DNA of 64,000 nt from Chryseobacterium viscerum (GCF_002899945.2 NZ_PPEG02000003.1:124001-188000); one strand, 5' to 3'. Positions 16,120 through 25,456 are shown, counted from the stretch's first letter. Program-made: numbers and translations. The notes: a model not told the origin generated them from the sequence alone.

Positions 16120-16308
16120 ATGATAAACAAATTCTCAAAAACAAAGAATCTTAACAGATCAGCTTTAAAAAAAATTAATGGTGGAGGTAACATTCTTCCG
16201 GTTAACTGTAATAGATTATGTGGGGGTGCAGGCGGAGTGATTTCCAATACACCCGGAGTAGGCGATGTCTGCTCTCCTGATAGAAAAATATGCTGTATCT
16301 GTCTTTAA
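16120..16308 (+). CDS. Second double-glycine leader, six-cysteine peptide
   Basis: The 62 residues begin with a leader, TKNLNRSALKKINGGG, ending in glycines, followed by a core with six cysteines (two near residues 30-34, one near 50, and a CCIC cluster at the end). Leader pattern, length and cysteine count match the peptide at 10421, though the cores differ. A TAACTTTA box at 16092-16099 may be its promoter, and a strong terminator follows. No maturation or export gene is adjacent. Confidence 0.72.
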   Translation: MINKFSKTKNLNRSALKKINGGGNILPVNCNRLCGGAGGVISNTPGVGDVCSPDRKICCICL

Positions 16309-16310
16309 AC

Positions 16311-16352
16311 AAAAAAGAGGCTGTGAACACATCACAGCCTCTTCTTTTTTAA
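16311..16352. terminator. Bidirectional terminator between peptide gene and gcvT
   Basis: AAAAAAGAGGCTGTGA pairs with TCACAGCCTCTTCTTTTTT around a five-base loop; both strands carry a T tract after the stem. Confidence 0.88.
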
Positions 16353-16365
16353 TATTTTTTTCCAA

Positions 16366-17442
16366 TTATACAAAAGGAGCTTTCACTACTTTTGCAGGAA
16401 TGTTCTTATTTCTTACCTGAATGAAGATTTCAGATCCTAATTTGAAATAAGGCTTGTCTACATACGCAAGACCTAAACCTACTTTCTTCATAGGAGATTG
16501 TGTTCCGGAAGTTACTTTTCCGATTACATTTCCTTCTGCATCTACCACAGGATAATCGTGTCTTGGAACTCCTTTGTCTGTAAGTTCAAAACCAACTAAT
16601 TTTCTGGTAACTCCTTCTTCTTTTTGTTTTGCGAAAACATCTTTAGAAACGAAATCCTTATCAAACTTGGTGATCCATCCTAAACCAGCTTCAATAGGAG
16701 AAGTCGTATCATCGATGTCATTTCCGTAAAGACAGAACCCTTTTTCTAATCTTAAAGTATCTCTGGAAGCCAATCCACAAGGAATAATTCCTTCTTCTTT
16801 ACCTGCTTCCATTACAGCATCCCAAAGTTTTTCAGCACTTTCATTGTTAAAATAGATCTCAAAACCACCGCTTCCTGTGTATCCTGTGTTCGAAATGATG
16901 ATATCATTTTCTCCGGCAACAGTTCCTACGGTAAAATGGTAGTAAGGAATTTCTGAAAGGTTTACTTCCGTAAGCTTTTGAAGGATTTCAGTAGCTTTAG
17001 GCCCCTGAACTGCCAATAATGACATTTCATCAGAAGCATTGGTCATTTTAGCTCCGAAAGTATTATATTTTGAAATATGATTCCAGTCTTTGTCAATATT
17101 GGAAGCGTTTACCACCACGAAATATTTGTCGTCATCCATTTTGTAAACGATAAGGTCGTCTACAATTCCTCCGTTTTCGTTCGGAAGACAAGAATACTGA
17201 GCTTTTCCATTTTCAAGCGCATCAACGTTATTGGTCGTTACAAATTGTAAAAGGTCTTTTGAACCCGGCCCTTCGATGAAAAACTGTCCCATGTGGGAAA
17301 CATCAAATAATCCTGCTTTTTCTCTTACTGCAAAATGCTCTTCTGTAACCCCTGAATATTGAACAGGCATTTCAAAACCTGCGAAAGGTACGATCTTAGC
17401 TCCCAAAGAAACATGTTTGTCGTACAAGGCTGTTTTCTTCAT
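16366..17442 (-). CDS. gcvT: Aminomethyltransferase (glycine cleavage T protein)
   Basis: The 358-residue enzyme transfers the aminomethyl group from the H protein to tetrahydrofolate, releasing ammonia. Family segments are clear: FAGFEMPVQYSGVTEEH near residue 20, FDVSHMGQ near 47, SNTGYTGSGGFEIYF near 185 and LRLEKGFCLYGNDID near 232. The length is normal. It lies ten bases downstream of a secreted protein gene and may be co-transcribed with it and idi. The gcvH and gcvP genes are not in the window. Confidence 0.95.
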   Translation of the reverse strand: MKKTALYDKHVSLGAKIVPFAGFEMPVQYSGVTEEHFAVREKAGLFDVSHMGQFFIEGPGSKDLLQFVTTNNVDALENGKAQYSCLPNENGGIVDDLIVYKMDDDKYFVVVNASNIDKDWNHISKYNTFGAKMTNASDEMSLLAVQGPKATEILQKLTEVNLSEIPYYHFTVGTVAGENDIIISNTGYTGSGGFEIYFNNESAEKLWDAVMEAGKEEGIIPCGLASRDTLRLEKGFCLYGNDIDDTTSPIEAGLGWITKFDKDFVSKDVFAKQKEEGVTRKLVGFELTDKGVPRHDYPVVDAEGNVIGKVTSGTQSPMKKVGLGLAYVDKPYFKLGSEIFIQVRNKNIPAKVVKAPFV

Positions 17443-17451
17443 ATTTAATTT

Positions 17452-17925
17452 TTATTTCTTTATTTTAAAACTGTTAAAAGTCTCATTGAATAAGGTCATA
17501 TAGTTTCCGTTCCAGAATTTCTGGCCACAATTGATGGAAACTAAATATAAGTTGTTGTCTTTTTGAAAAGCTTTAGTTACCCAGAACAGCTTTTCTTTTT
17601 CATCAAAGTGCTCATATAGATATTCTGTATATCCTTTTTGGCTCTTTTTATCTTTTACTTTATTCTCCTGATCTTCTGATTGATAAAGTGCCAGGATGAA
17701 TTTTTTTACTTCTTCTTTTGGAAGCGGTAAATCATGATATTCCGAAATGGTAATAGCACCTATCTGGCTGGTAGGAAAAATGTTGATGATCTCACTGTCA
17801 TTAGTAGATTTCCAGCCGTCAGGAACATTAATGGAGTAGTTGGAATTTTCATATACTTTTCCCTTTTGGCCAAAAAATAAACTTCCTGTCAAAAGAGCAG
17901 AAAAAAACAATATTTTTTTCATCAT
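17452..17925 (-). CDS. Hypothetical secreted protein
   Basis: The 157 residues start with a signal peptide (about residues 1-20, ending FFGQ). The mature part begins with YSINVPDGWK, a motif shared by small PsbP-like or DUF1795/DUF3805-type proteins, but I cannot place it firmly. It overlaps idi by one base upstream and is followed ten bases later by gcvT, so it belongs to that transcript. Confidence 0.7.
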   Translation of the reverse strand: MMKKILFFSALLTGSLFFGQKGKVYENSNYSINVPDGWKSTNDSEIINIFPTSQIGAITISEYHDLPLPKEEVKKFILALYQSEDQENKVKDKKSQKGYTEYLYEHFDEKEKLFWVTKAFQKDNNLYLVSINCGQKFWNGNYMTLFNETFNSFKIKK

Positions 17926-18434
17926 TAAAAATGGTGTTTATATTCTTCCAGAATGATTTTGAACCATTCCGTAAAGTTTTCAGGATGCTCAGAAATTTCT
18001 TTATCCAGATCTTGTATGGAAATAAATCTTACCTCTTCCACTTCTTCTTTATTTAAATTGAAATCAGCTTCATGGTTTCCCACAAATACATGATCCAGCT
18101 CGTGCTCCCAAAGACCACCACCCACATCTGCCTTGTAGATAAAATTGAATTTTTCTGAAAGTTCGGCCTCTATTCCCAGTTCTTCTTTCAGTCTGCGAAC
18201 AGCTCCTTCCTCATAAGTTTCTCCTTCTCTTGGATGTGAGCATACAGCATTAGTCCATTGGTTAGGAGAATGGTACTTTCCTGAAGCTCTTTTCTGAAGA
18301 AGCATTTCTCCTTTATTATTGAAAAGAAATACAGAAAAAGCGCGATGTAGCAGGCCGTTGATGTGAGCCTGCTGTTTTTCCATCAGCCCCATAACTTCAT
18401 CTTCAGGATTTACTAAAACAACAAATTCTTCCAT
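17925..18434 (-). CDS. idi: Isopentenyl-diphosphate delta-isomerase, type 1
   Basis: The 169-residue Nudix-fold enzyme interconverts IPP and DMAPP for isoprenoid synthesis (menaquinone, carotenoids). Catalytic segments are visible: the Cys-containing TNAVCSHPREGE near residue 65 and the Nudix-like REGETYEEGAVRRLKEELG near 73, with WEHELDHVF near 111 carrying the active-site glutamate. The TACATTTG box ends six bases before the ATG, so the message may be leaderless. Confidence 0.93.
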   Translation of the reverse strand: MEEFVVLVNPEDEVMGLMEKQQAHINGLLHRAFSVFLFNNKGEMLLQKRASGKYHSPNQWTNAVCSHPREGETYEEGAVRRLKEELGIEAELSEKFNFIYKADVGGGLWEHELDHVFVGNHEADFNLNKEEVEEVRFISIQDLDKEISEHPENFTEWFKIILEEYKHHF

Positions 18435-18439
18435 TCCTA

Positions 18440-18447
18440 CAAATGTA
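18440..18447 (-). promoter_or_regulatory. -7 box of idi, leaderless arrangement
   Basis: The minus strand reads TACATTTG, and the first base of the idi ATG (18434) is the expected transcription start. The -33 element is imperfect (TTCC). Confidence 0.55.
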
Positions 18448-18699
18448 AGAGTAATAAATGTATTTTGGAAATTTTTAGATAAACATCATACTTTTTGTAA
18501 TAATGCTATTAAGAGGAGGGCATAAAGTAGGCTTATAGGTCAATTCAATTATTGATTAAAAGAAAATATAAAACGAAAAATTTTAACTATTTATAGTGAA
18601 ATGATTAATAAAATATTGATATTATTCTTTAAATAGTAGTTTTTGTAGTAAAATATTAACATAAAGTAAGATTAATATGCCTGATAGTTGTAAAAGCGC
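18448..18699. other. AT-rich gap between divergent genes
   Basis: I see no gene or structured RNA here. The stretch is A/T-dominated and must contain upstream promoter elements for idi (minus) and the HAD-type gene (plus). A TAACTTTG box at 18700-18707 serves the latter. Confidence 0.5.
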
Positions 18700-18724
18700 T
18701 AACTTTGTTACTTAATATTTAGTG

Positions 18725-19135
18725 ATGGAATTAGAATACATTGAACACATTAGTCCTATTCTAAAGGATGGAACAAAAAATTACTTAATAGATATCGACG
18801 GAACCATTACCGATGACGTTCCCAACGAAGAACCGGAAAGAATGGTTACCTGCGAACCTTATCCTGATGCACTGGAAACTGTCAACAAATGGTATGACGA
18901 AGGACATCAGATCTGCTTTTTTACTTCAAGAACCGAAAATCTGAAACAAATCACCATAGACTGGCTGGATAAGCATGGTTTCAAATACCACAGTGTGCTT
19001 TGCGGAAAACCGAGAGGAGGAAATTATCACTGGATAGACAATCACTTGGTAAGAGCTACAAGGTATAAAGGAAGATTTACGGATTTGGTAGAAAAACAAG
19101 TCACCATTGAAGTATTCAAAGAAGACGGCGAATAA
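18725..19135 (+). CDS. HAD-superfamily phosphatase-like protein
   Basis: The 136 residues contain the HAD signature IDIDGTITDD near residue 22 (nucleophile and acid/base aspartates) and FFTSRT near residue 66 as motif II, with a late HWIDNH motif. Relatives are often labelled phosphoheptose isomerase in databases, which the HAD motifs do not support. The substrate is unknown. A GTG lies directly before the ATG; I take the ATG, about a dozen bases after the likely transcription start. Confidence 0.8.
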   Translation: MELEYIEHISPILKDGTKNYLIDIDGTITDDVPNEEPERMVTCEPYPDALETVNKWYDEGHQICFFTSRTENLKQITIDWLDKHGFKYHSVLCGKPRGGNYHWIDNHLVRATRYKGRFTDLVEKQVTIEVFKEDGE

Positions 19136-19136
19136 A

Positions 19137-19207
19137 AATATAATTCAAAGATTTAAAGATTAAATGTGAACCTGTTCCTTTAATTTTTAAATCTTTCATT
19201 TTTTAAT
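19137..19207 (+). terminator. A/T-rich hairpin after the HAD gene (repeat-like terminator)
   Basis: AAAGATTTAAAGATTAAA (19147-19164) pairs with TTTAATTTTTAAATCTTT (19179-19196) and runs into CATTTTTTAAT. The AAAGATT units resemble those after the HlyD gene at 42454. Confidence 0.6.
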
Positions 19208-19221
19208 ATACTTGATATTTT

Positions 19222-20181
19222 ATGAAAGTTTTAGCAAACGACGGCCTGGATCAATCTGGAATTGATGCATTGACAGAAAAAGGCTTTGAGGTGATCACTA
19301 CAAAAGTTCCACAGGAATTTTTGGTAGATTATATTAATGAGCATAAAATCCGCACCCTGCTGGTGAGAAGTGCTACACAGGTAAGAAAAGATATTATAGA
19401 CAACTGCCCATCCATCGATATCATTGGTAGAGGGGGAGTAGGTATGGATAATATTGATGTAGACTACGCAAGAGAAAAAGGGATTCATGTGATCAATACA
19501 CCTTCCGCTTCTTCAGAATCGGTGGCTGAACTTGTTTTTGCCCATTTATTTTCAGGAGCGAGATTTCTTCAGGACTCCAACAGAAAAATGCCTTTGGTAG
19601 GAGATACTGAATTTGGAGGTCTTAAAAAAGCATATGCTGCCGGTATTGAATTGAGAGGAAAAACCATCGGTATCATCGGAATGGGAAGAATCGGCCAGGA
19701 AGTAGCAAGAATTGCTTTAGGACTTGGGATGAGAGTGGTTGCTGCTGATAATAATATAGGAAAAGCCAGCATCAAAGTGAAGTTTTATAATAATCAATTC
19801 ATTAATGTTGATATAGAAACTGAACCTTTGCAAGAGGTATTGAAACATTCAGACTTTATTACCCTGCATGTTCCGGCACAGAAAGACGGGTATATGATTG
19901 GTAAGAATGAATTTGACATGATGAAAGACGGAGTGGCTATTGTCAACTGTTCAAGAGGAGGAGTTATTGATGAAACAGCTTTGATCCATGCATTGGATTC
20001 CGGTAAAGTAAGATTTGCAGGACTGGATGTTTTCATTAATGAGCCAACCCCTTCTAAGGAAATCCTTAATCACTCTAAAATCTCTCTTACCCCTCACACC
20101 GGAGCTTCTACTCTTGAAGCACAAGACAGAATCGGGCTTTCCCTTGCAGAGCAGATTTCAAGTATCTTACAGATTCAATAA
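19222..20181 (+). CDS. serA: D-2-hydroxyacid / 3-phosphoglycerate dehydrogenase
   Basis: The 319-residue NAD-dependent dehydrogenase has the short SerA form without an ACT domain. The nucleotide loop GIIGMGRIGQEVARI is near residue 149, and the catalytic Arg (NCSRGGVIDE near 236), Glu (FINEPTP near 270) and His (LTPHTGAST near 290) are all present. It would oxidise 3-phosphoglycerate as the first step of serine synthesis; another 2-hydroxyacid is possible. serC is not visible here. Confidence 0.85.
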   Translation: MKVLANDGLDQSGIDALTEKGFEVITTKVPQEFLVDYINEHKIRTLLVRSATQVRKDIIDNCPSIDIIGRGGVGMDNIDVDYAREKGIHVINTPSASSESVAELVFAHLFSGARFLQDSNRKMPLVGDTEFGGLKKAYAAGIELRGKTIGIIGMGRIGQEVARIALGLGMRVVAADNNIGKASIKVKFYNNQFINVDIETEPLQEVLKHSDFITLHVPAQKDGYMIGKNEFDMMKDGVAIVNCSRGGVIDETALIHALDSGKVRFAGLDVFINEPTPSKEILNHSKISLTPHTGASTLEAQDRIGLSLAEQISSILQIQ

Positions 20182-20196
20182 TTTGAAACGATATAA

Positions 20197-20226
20197 CAAA
20201 AGCACCTCCATGGAGGTGCTTTTTAT
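20197..20226. terminator. Terminator after serA
   Basis: AAAAGCACCTCCATGGAGGTGCTTTT is a perfect palindrome followed by further T residues, between serA and the converging mscL gene. Positions 20198-20224 form the hairpin. Confidence 0.88.
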
Positions 20227-20247
20227 GTTTAAGCTGTTATGTACAGA

Positions 20248-20625
20248 TTATATATTTTTGCTTTTCAATAAATCTCTGATCTCTGTCAGTAATTTTTGAT
20301 CATCTGTAGGTCCTGCAGGAGCTGGGGCATCTTTTTTGTTAACTTTATTAGCCAGTTTGATGATCCAGAAAAGAACTACGGCAATACATAGGAAGCTGAT
20401 TACTGCTGAAAGGAAATTTCCATAAGCAACACCATTCCACGTAAGTTTTGCAATGTTTTCTGCTCCCGCTGCTTTCAATGCCGGATTTAATATCAGAGGA
20501 GTGATTACATCTTCTACTAAAGACGAAACAATTTTTCCAAATGCAGCACCAATGATCACACCGACAGCAAGATCGAGAACATTTCCTTTAAAGGCAAACT
20601 CTTTAAATTCTTTAACAAATCCCAT
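20248..20625 (-). CDS. mscL: Large-conductance mechanosensitive channel
   Basis: The 125-residue protein carries the conserved N-terminal FKEFAFKGNVLDLAVGVIIG pore helix, a second membrane helix near residues 70-92 and a charged C-terminal bundle. It is a pentameric emergency valve for hypo-osmotic shock in the inner membrane. Length is slightly below the E. coli protein. A TAttTTTG box on the minus strand at 20655-20662 is a good promoter candidate. Confidence 0.95.
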   Translation of the reverse strand: MGFVKEFKEFAFKGNVLDLAVGVIIGAAFGKIVSSLVEDVITPLILNPALKAAGAENIAKLTWNGVAYGNFLSAVISFLCIAVVLFWIIKLANKVNKKDAPAPAGPTDDQKLLTEIRDLLKSKNI

Positions 20626-20870
20626 AATTTATATTTTTTTAATTAGTATATACACAAAAATATAATTAAAAAATGTAAAAAACACTACTTTTTATAGTTT
20701 TTTATTCCCAAAATATTGAATTTTCTATTGAAATTTTATAACCTGTTTTAATGAATATTTTGGCTTTATAGAGATCCTTTATCTCATTCACGATCCCTCC
20801 TTATTTTTATTAACGACGTGATATCATAATGAAAAATCTTTTGTAATTTGCTTAAAAGTTGAGTTTACTT

Positions 20871-22388
20871 ATGAAAATTTTCACCGCAGAACAAATACGC
20901 AATTGGGATCAGTTTACCATTTCTCATGAGCCCATTTCTTCCATTCAATTGATGGAAAGAGCTTCGATGGCTGTTGCCCACTGGATTTCTGAACATTGTA
21001 AAAATCATAAAAAACTGGCCATATTTTGTGGTAACGGAAACAATGGCGGTGATGGATTGGCGGTGGCAAGAATGCTTTATCTGAAAGGTTTTGATGTGGA
21101 TCTGTTTATAAGTGATTCCAAAAGGAAGTTTTCAGAAGAGGCTTCTGTCAATCTGAAAAGACTTCGGGATATATCAGGAATTTCGGTCAGGAAATTTGAT
21201 CATAATGAGCCATATAATTTCGATGATAAAACAATTATTATAGATGCCCTTTTTGGAACAGGATTGTCTCGACCTTTGGAAGGAGACCATAAAATGCTGG
21301 TTGAAAAACTGAATCAAAAAAATAATATTAAGATTTCCATTGATGTGCCTTCCGGGCTGCCTGCAGATGGAATGTTTGATAATGATGCTGTTATTCTGAA
21401 AGCTGATTATACCCTGACTTTTCAATGCTGGAAAAGAACTTTTCTTCATCCTGAAACGGGTAAATATACAGGAAAAGTAGAAGTACTGGATATTGATTTG
21501 AGTAAAGCATATGCTGATACAGCTGATGCAGAATATTTTGTAATCGATGATCAGTTGATAGAGCCGATATTTATCCCCAGACAAGAATTTTCTCATAAAG
21601 GAACTTATGGCAAAGCTGCAATCATAGGAGGAAGTTATGGGAAAATAGGAGCAGCGGTACTCGCTACAAAATCAGCTTTAAAAACGGGAGCAGGACTTAC
21701 CTTTACCTTAGCTCCGGAATGTGGATATGAAATACTGCAGACTTCATGTCCTGAAGCGATGTTCATAGAAGGAGGAGAGAAGTTTGTAACAAATTTCGAA
21801 ATTGATAAAGATTTTATTTGCGGAATAGGACCTGGTTTGGGAACCGATCCAGATACCGGGAAAAACTTTTTGAATTTCCTGAAAAACTATACTCAGCCTC
21901 TGATTCTGGATGCCGATGCTTTGAATATCATTGCTGAAAATCCGAAAAACCTGAAATTAATCCCCAAAAAGTCAATTATCACTCCACATCCAAAAGAGTT
22001 TGAAAGGCTTTTTGGCAGTACAGAAAACTCTTTTAAAAGGCTTGAGCTCGCCAAAGCCAAAGCAAAAGAACATGGTGTTTTTATTGTCCTGAAAGATCAT
22101 CATACTCAAATTATTACTCCGGAAGGAAATGTATTTTACAACATAACCGGGAATGCAGGCCTTGCAAAAGGAGGCAGCGGAGATATTCTTACTGGAATCC
22201 TGACTTCGCTGTTAGCACAAGGATATTCCGAAGAGCATACCTGTATTTTGGGAGTGTGGCTGCATGGAAGAGCTGCTGATCTTGCTTCAGAAAAAGATTC
22301 AAAAGAATCGATGCTTCCTACTGATGTTATTGATCAATTCGGGAAGGTTTTTGATGAACTGAACAGGAGGGCGGTGAGGAATTTATAA
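20871..22388 (+). CDS. nnr: Bifunctional NAD(P)H-hydrate epimerase / ADP-dependent dehydratase
   Basis: From the ATG at 20871 the protein has 505 residues; a TTG four codons earlier is less likely. The N-terminal YjeF epimerase domain contains CGNGNNGGDGLAVAR near residue 50. The C-terminal ribokinase-like dehydratase domain contains FSHKGTYGKAAIIGGS near 238 and NAGLAKGGSGDILTGIL near 430. It repairs damaged NADH and NADPH hydrates. The fusion order is the standard one. Confidence 0.94.
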   Translation: MKIFTAEQIRNWDQFTISHEPISSIQLMERASMAVAHWISEHCKNHKKLAIFCGNGNNGGDGLAVARMLYLKGFDVDLFISDSKRKFSEEASVNLKRLRDISGISVRKFDHNEPYNFDDKTIIIDALFGTGLSRPLEGDHKMLVEKLNQKNNIKISIDVPSGLPADGMFDNDAVILKADYTLTFQCWKRTFLHPETGKYTGKVEVLDIDLSKAYADTADAEYFVIDDQLIEPIFIPRQEFSHKGTYGKAAIIGGSYGKIGAAVLATKSALKTGAGLTFTLAPECGYEILQTSCPEAMFIEGGEKFVTNFEIDKDFICGIGPGLGTDPDTGKNFLNFLKNYTQPLILDADALNIIAENPKNLKLIPKKSIITPHPKEFERLFGSTENSFKRLELAKAKAKEHGVFIVLKDHHTQIITPEGNVFYNITGNAGLAKGGSGDILTGILTSLLAQGYSEEHTCILGVWLHGRAADLASEKDSKESMLPTDVIDQFGKVFDELNRRAVRNL

Positions 22389-22420
22389 TCAGTAAAAAGG
22401 CTTTTTAAGATCTATATAAT

Positions 22421-22467
22421 AAAAGAGGCAGATTTGTAATTCTACAAATCTGCCCCTTTAGTTTTTT
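22421..22467. terminator. Bidirectional terminator between nnr and lgt
   Basis: AGGCAGATTTGTA pairs with TACAAATCTGCC; flanking A and T runs extend the stem on both sides. Confidence 0.8.
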
Positions 22468-22491
22468 AGCGTTTCGCTCTTTAGCTGAAAT

Positions 22492-23760
22492 TTATTCAGG
22501 TTTTTCGTTTTCTGCCTGAGTGATCTTGAATTTCTTAGAAACAATCATAATCACAACTCCTGCAATCATAAAAGGAATAGAAAGAACCTGACCTGTGTTC
22601 AAACCACCAATCTGGATAAACTCATCTCCTTGCGGTTCTTTAAGGAACTCAACAAAGAATCTGATGGCCCAAAGAATGATAAAGAACAGACCGAATAACC
22701 AGCCTTGCTGATATTTTTTATTTGTTTTTCTGTATAAGATCCATAATAAAATGAACAGCAGAACATACCCTACAGCTTCGAATAACTGGCTTGGATAACG
22801 TGGTACGGTAAGACCATATTCACTGCTTTGCTGTGGAAAAAGTAAAGCAAACGGAGAATTTGGATCTGCCGGTTTTCCAACAATTTCAGAATTAAAAAAA
22901 TTCCCCATTCTTACAAATGCACCTCCCAATGATACTACAATTCCCAATCTGTCATATACCCAAAGAGGATTTTTCTTGATAATCTTATATGAATAATAAA
23001 GAGTTGTAAGGATAAGTGCGATGGTAGCTCCGTGACTTGCTAACCCTGAAAATCCTGTAAATTTCAACCCGTTTTTTGTACTGATCGGTAAAAATACGCT
23101 CCAGAAATCTTCTTTGAATAATTCAGGCTGGTAAAATATGACATGCCCTAACCTTGCTCCCAGGATCGTTCCTATCAATGTAAATGTGAAAAGAGGTTCC
23201 AGATATTTCTGGTTTATATTATCAATCTTAAAGATTCTGGTCATTAAAACATATCCAAAACCAAAAGCAAATACAAACATCAGGCTATAAAAATGAAGCG
23301 TAAATGATCCGATATGAATACCTTTTGAAGGGTCCCATATTTTAAATGGAGTTTCAAGCTCTACCTTATCAGAATCAGTGATTGGCTTCACTGTTTTTAC
23401 CGCATATTTGAATGTCGTAATATTGTCAGGGGTAGCGGATGTATCAATCAGCTTAAAGTTTTTATCAAAAAACTGGTATTTTGAATCTTTGAATCTTGAC
23501 AATGTTGAAATACCATAATTAGTAGGCTCAAAATTGGATTCATTAAGTATGACAACAAGAGATGGACTTTTATCTGTTTCTCTGTCTGGAAAAGTACTCA
23601 GATCTCCCAACTCAGTGGTTGAATAGATTTTTACAGGAACATTGTTTCCGTTGATATCTAAAGTTCCGTCAGATAAACCTCCAGGGTATTCCTGTGCAAA
23701 GAGAAGCTGCGTCATGAACGCAAATAGCACAAGATAAATTCTGAAAAAAATAGTATTCAT
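22492..23760 (-). CDS. lgt: Prolipoprotein diacylglyceryl transferase with N-terminal extracytoplasmic extension
   Basis: The 422-residue protein ends in a normal Lgt domain (about residues 145-415): GARLGHVIFY near 200, GLASHGATIAL near 238, the RMGNFFNSEIVGKP signature near 285 and RYPSQLFEA near 322. It attaches diacylglycerol to lipobox cysteines at the inner membrane; the SusD, SusE and DUF4349 lipoproteins here would be clients. Unusually, about 140 extra residues precede it, with a signal peptide (residues 1-22, ending FAQ) and a soluble beta-rich segment before the first Lgt helix. Confidence 0.9.
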   Translation of the reverse strand: MNTIFFRIYLVLFAFMTQLLFAQEYPGGLSDGTLDINGNNVPVKIYSTTELGDLSTFPDRETDKSPSLVVILNESNFEPTNYGISTLSRFKDSKYQFFDKNFKLIDTSATPDNITTFKYAVKTVKPITDSDKVELETPFKIWDPSKGIHIGSFTLHFYSLMFVFAFGFGYVLMTRIFKIDNINQKYLEPLFTFTLIGTILGARLGHVIFYQPELFKEDFWSVFLPISTKNGLKFTGFSGLASHGATIALILTTLYYSYKIIKKNPLWVYDRLGIVVSLGGAFVRMGNFFNSEIVGKPADPNSPFALLFPQQSSEYGLTVPRYPSQLFEAVGYVLLFILLWILYRKTNKKYQQGWLFGLFFIILWAIRFFVEFLKEPQGDEFIQIGGLNTGQVLSIPFMIAGVVIMIVSKKFKITQAENEKPE

Positions 23761-23784
23761 TTTTCTATTGATTTAATAGTTTGA

Positions 23785-24036
23785 TTATTGACATTTATGT
23801 TTAGGTGGAACGGGATCGTAACCGCTGCCTCCCCATGGATGACATCTTAAAATTCTTTTAAATCCCAGCCAGAAACCTTTAAAAATCCCATGAACACGAA
23901 GTGACTCGATCATATAATGAGAACAGGTGGGTTCGTAACGGCAGTTTTTGGGAAGTAAGGGCGAGATGAACCATTGGTAAAATTTGATCAAAATTACCAG
24001 CGGAAATGTAATGATTTTATTGAATGTAAGTTTCAA
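23785..24036 (-). CDS. yidD: Membrane protein insertion efficiency factor YidD
   Basis: The 83-residue protein shows the YidD hallmark: [20 protein letters not shown] near residue 16, SHYMIESL, and [14 protein letters not shown] near the end. It assists insertion of membrane proteins next to YidC. The open frame continues upstream to 24147, but that start would overlap rarA. I choose the TTG at 24036, which fits the family length and lies immediately after a TAttTTTG promoter box. Confidence 0.87.
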   Translation of the reverse strand: MKLTFNKIITFPLVILIKFYQWFISPLLPKNCRYEPTCSHYMIESLRVHGIFKGFWLGFKRILRCHPWGGSGYDPVPPKHKCQ

Positions 24037-24043
24037 AACAATG

Positions 24044-24051
24044 CAAAAATA
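24044..24051 (-). promoter_or_regulatory. -7 box of yidD
   Basis: The minus strand reads TATTTTTG. The expected transcription start, near 24038, is next to the TTG codon at 24036, suggesting a leaderless message. Confidence 0.5.
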
Positions 24052-24138
24052 GGGTAAAAAAATGAAAATTAGTTTAAATTTGTTATAAGTTTCGGAGATC
24101 TGAAATCCGGAACATTGATCTGAAAAAATAGAATTACT

Positions 24139-25416
24139 TTGAATCAAAATATTCCATTAGCTGAAAAATTAAGACCCAAAACCCTGAACGATGTATTGGG
24201 GCAGGAGCATCTTACCGGAGATAGAGGAACGATCAGGAAAATGATTGAAAATAATGCCCTGAATTCCCTGATCCTTTGGGGCCCCCCCGGTACCGGAAAA
24301 ACGACTTTGGCCGAAATTATTTCGGAGCAGTCGGGAAGAAAATTCTATAAGCTTTCTGCAGTTTCTTCCGGGGTGAAAGATGTACGGGATGTGATTGAAG
24401 ATGCAAAGAAACAGAATTTGTTTTCTGGGAAATCCCCCATTTTATTTATTGATGAGATTCACAGGTTCAACAAGTCTCAACAGGATTCACTGCTGCATGC
24501 GGTAGAAAAAGGCTGGATTGTTTTGATAGGAGCCACTACAGAAAATCCAAGTTTTGAGGTAGTTTCGGCATTGCTTTCAAGAAGCCAGGTGTATATTTTA
24601 AAAGCTTTAAGCTATGAAAAGCTGGAAGAATTGATTGATATCGCTTCCGAAAGATACAATAAAGAGGAAGGAACCGATTTTAAAATCCTTGAGAAAGAAG
24701 CTTTCATTCAATATTCGGGCGGTGATGCCAGAAAGCTGATCAATTCTGTAGAATTGGTTTTGAACCAGTATAGAAATTCAACAACCACAGAAATTATCAA
24801 TTCTGATGTTCTTGAAGTCCTTCAGGAAACAATGGCTCTTTATGATAAAAACGGGGAGCAGCATTATGATATTATTTCAGCCTTTATCAAATCGATGCGG
24901 GGAAGTGATCCTAACGGAGCTGTGTATTGGCTGGCGAGGATGATTGCCGGGGGCGAGGATATTAAATTTATTGCCAGGAGGATGCTTATTCTGGCGTCTG
25001 AAGATATCGGGCTTGCTAACCCGAATGCACTGGTGATTGCTAATAATTGTTTCCAGGCTGTGAATGTGATCGGGAATCCTGAAGCAAGAATTATTTTAAG
25101 TGAAACGGCTATATATCTGGCAGTTTCCCCAAAAAGCAATTCAGCTTATATGGCGATTAACGAAGCACTGGCTTTGGTGAAACAGACCGGAAATCTGCCT
25201 GTTCCGCTTCATCTGAGAAATGCTCCTACAAAGCTGATGAAAGACCTTGATTATGGGAAAGAATATAAGTATGCCCATTCTTATGAAGGGAATTTTGTAG
25301 ACCAGGATTTTCTTCCTGAGGAAATCAAAAATATAAAACTGTATGAGCCAGGTAATAATTCCACGGAAAAGAAAATTTATGAAGAGCTCAAGAAAAAATG
25401 GAACAATAAATATTAG
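24139..25416 (+). CDS. rarA: Replication-associated recombination protein A
   Basis: The 425-residue AAA+ ATPase of the RarA/MgsA/WRNIP1 family acts at stalled replication forks. Walker A is [14 protein letters not shown] near residue 47 and Walker B is LFIDEIHRF near 102, with a sensor region [10 protein letters not shown] near 132 and the C-terminal MgsA tetramerisation domain ([15 protein letters not shown] near 255). It begins with TTG, giving [16 protein letters not shown], the usual N-terminus in this phylum; no ATG fits. It is divergent from yidD. Confidence 0.94.
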   Translation: MNQNIPLAEKLRPKTLNDVLGQEHLTGDRGTIRKMIENNALNSLILWGPPGTGKTTLAEIISEQSGRKFYKLSAVSSGVKDVRDVIEDAKKQNLFSGKSPILFIDEIHRFNKSQQDSLLHAVEKGWIVLIGATTENPSFEVVSALLSRSQVYILKALSYEKLEELIDIASERYNKEEGTDFKILEKEAFIQYSGGDARKLINSVELVLNQYRNSTTTEIINSDVLEVLQETMALYDKNGEQHYDIISAFIKSMRGSDPNGAVYWLARMIAGGEDIKFIARRMLILASEDIGLANPNALVIANNCFQAVNVIGNPEARIILSETAIYLAVSPKSNSAYMAINEALALVKQTGNLPVPLHLRNAPTKLMKDLDYGKEYKYAHSYEGNFVDQDFLPEEIKNIKLYEPGNNSTEKKIYEELKKKWNNKY

Positions 25417-25419
25417 AAA

Positions 25420-25456
25420 TAAAAAAAGGATGCTGCAAAACAGGATCCTTTTTTTA
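25420..25456. terminator. Terminator after rarA
   Basis: AAAAAAAGGAT pairs with ATCCTTTTTTT around a short loop, between rarA and the converging secreted-protein gene. Confidence 0.75.

Noticed and set aside
24037..24147. Longer YidD start
   Set aside because: It would overlap the divergent rarA start and cover the yidD promoter box; the extra residues do not look like YidD.
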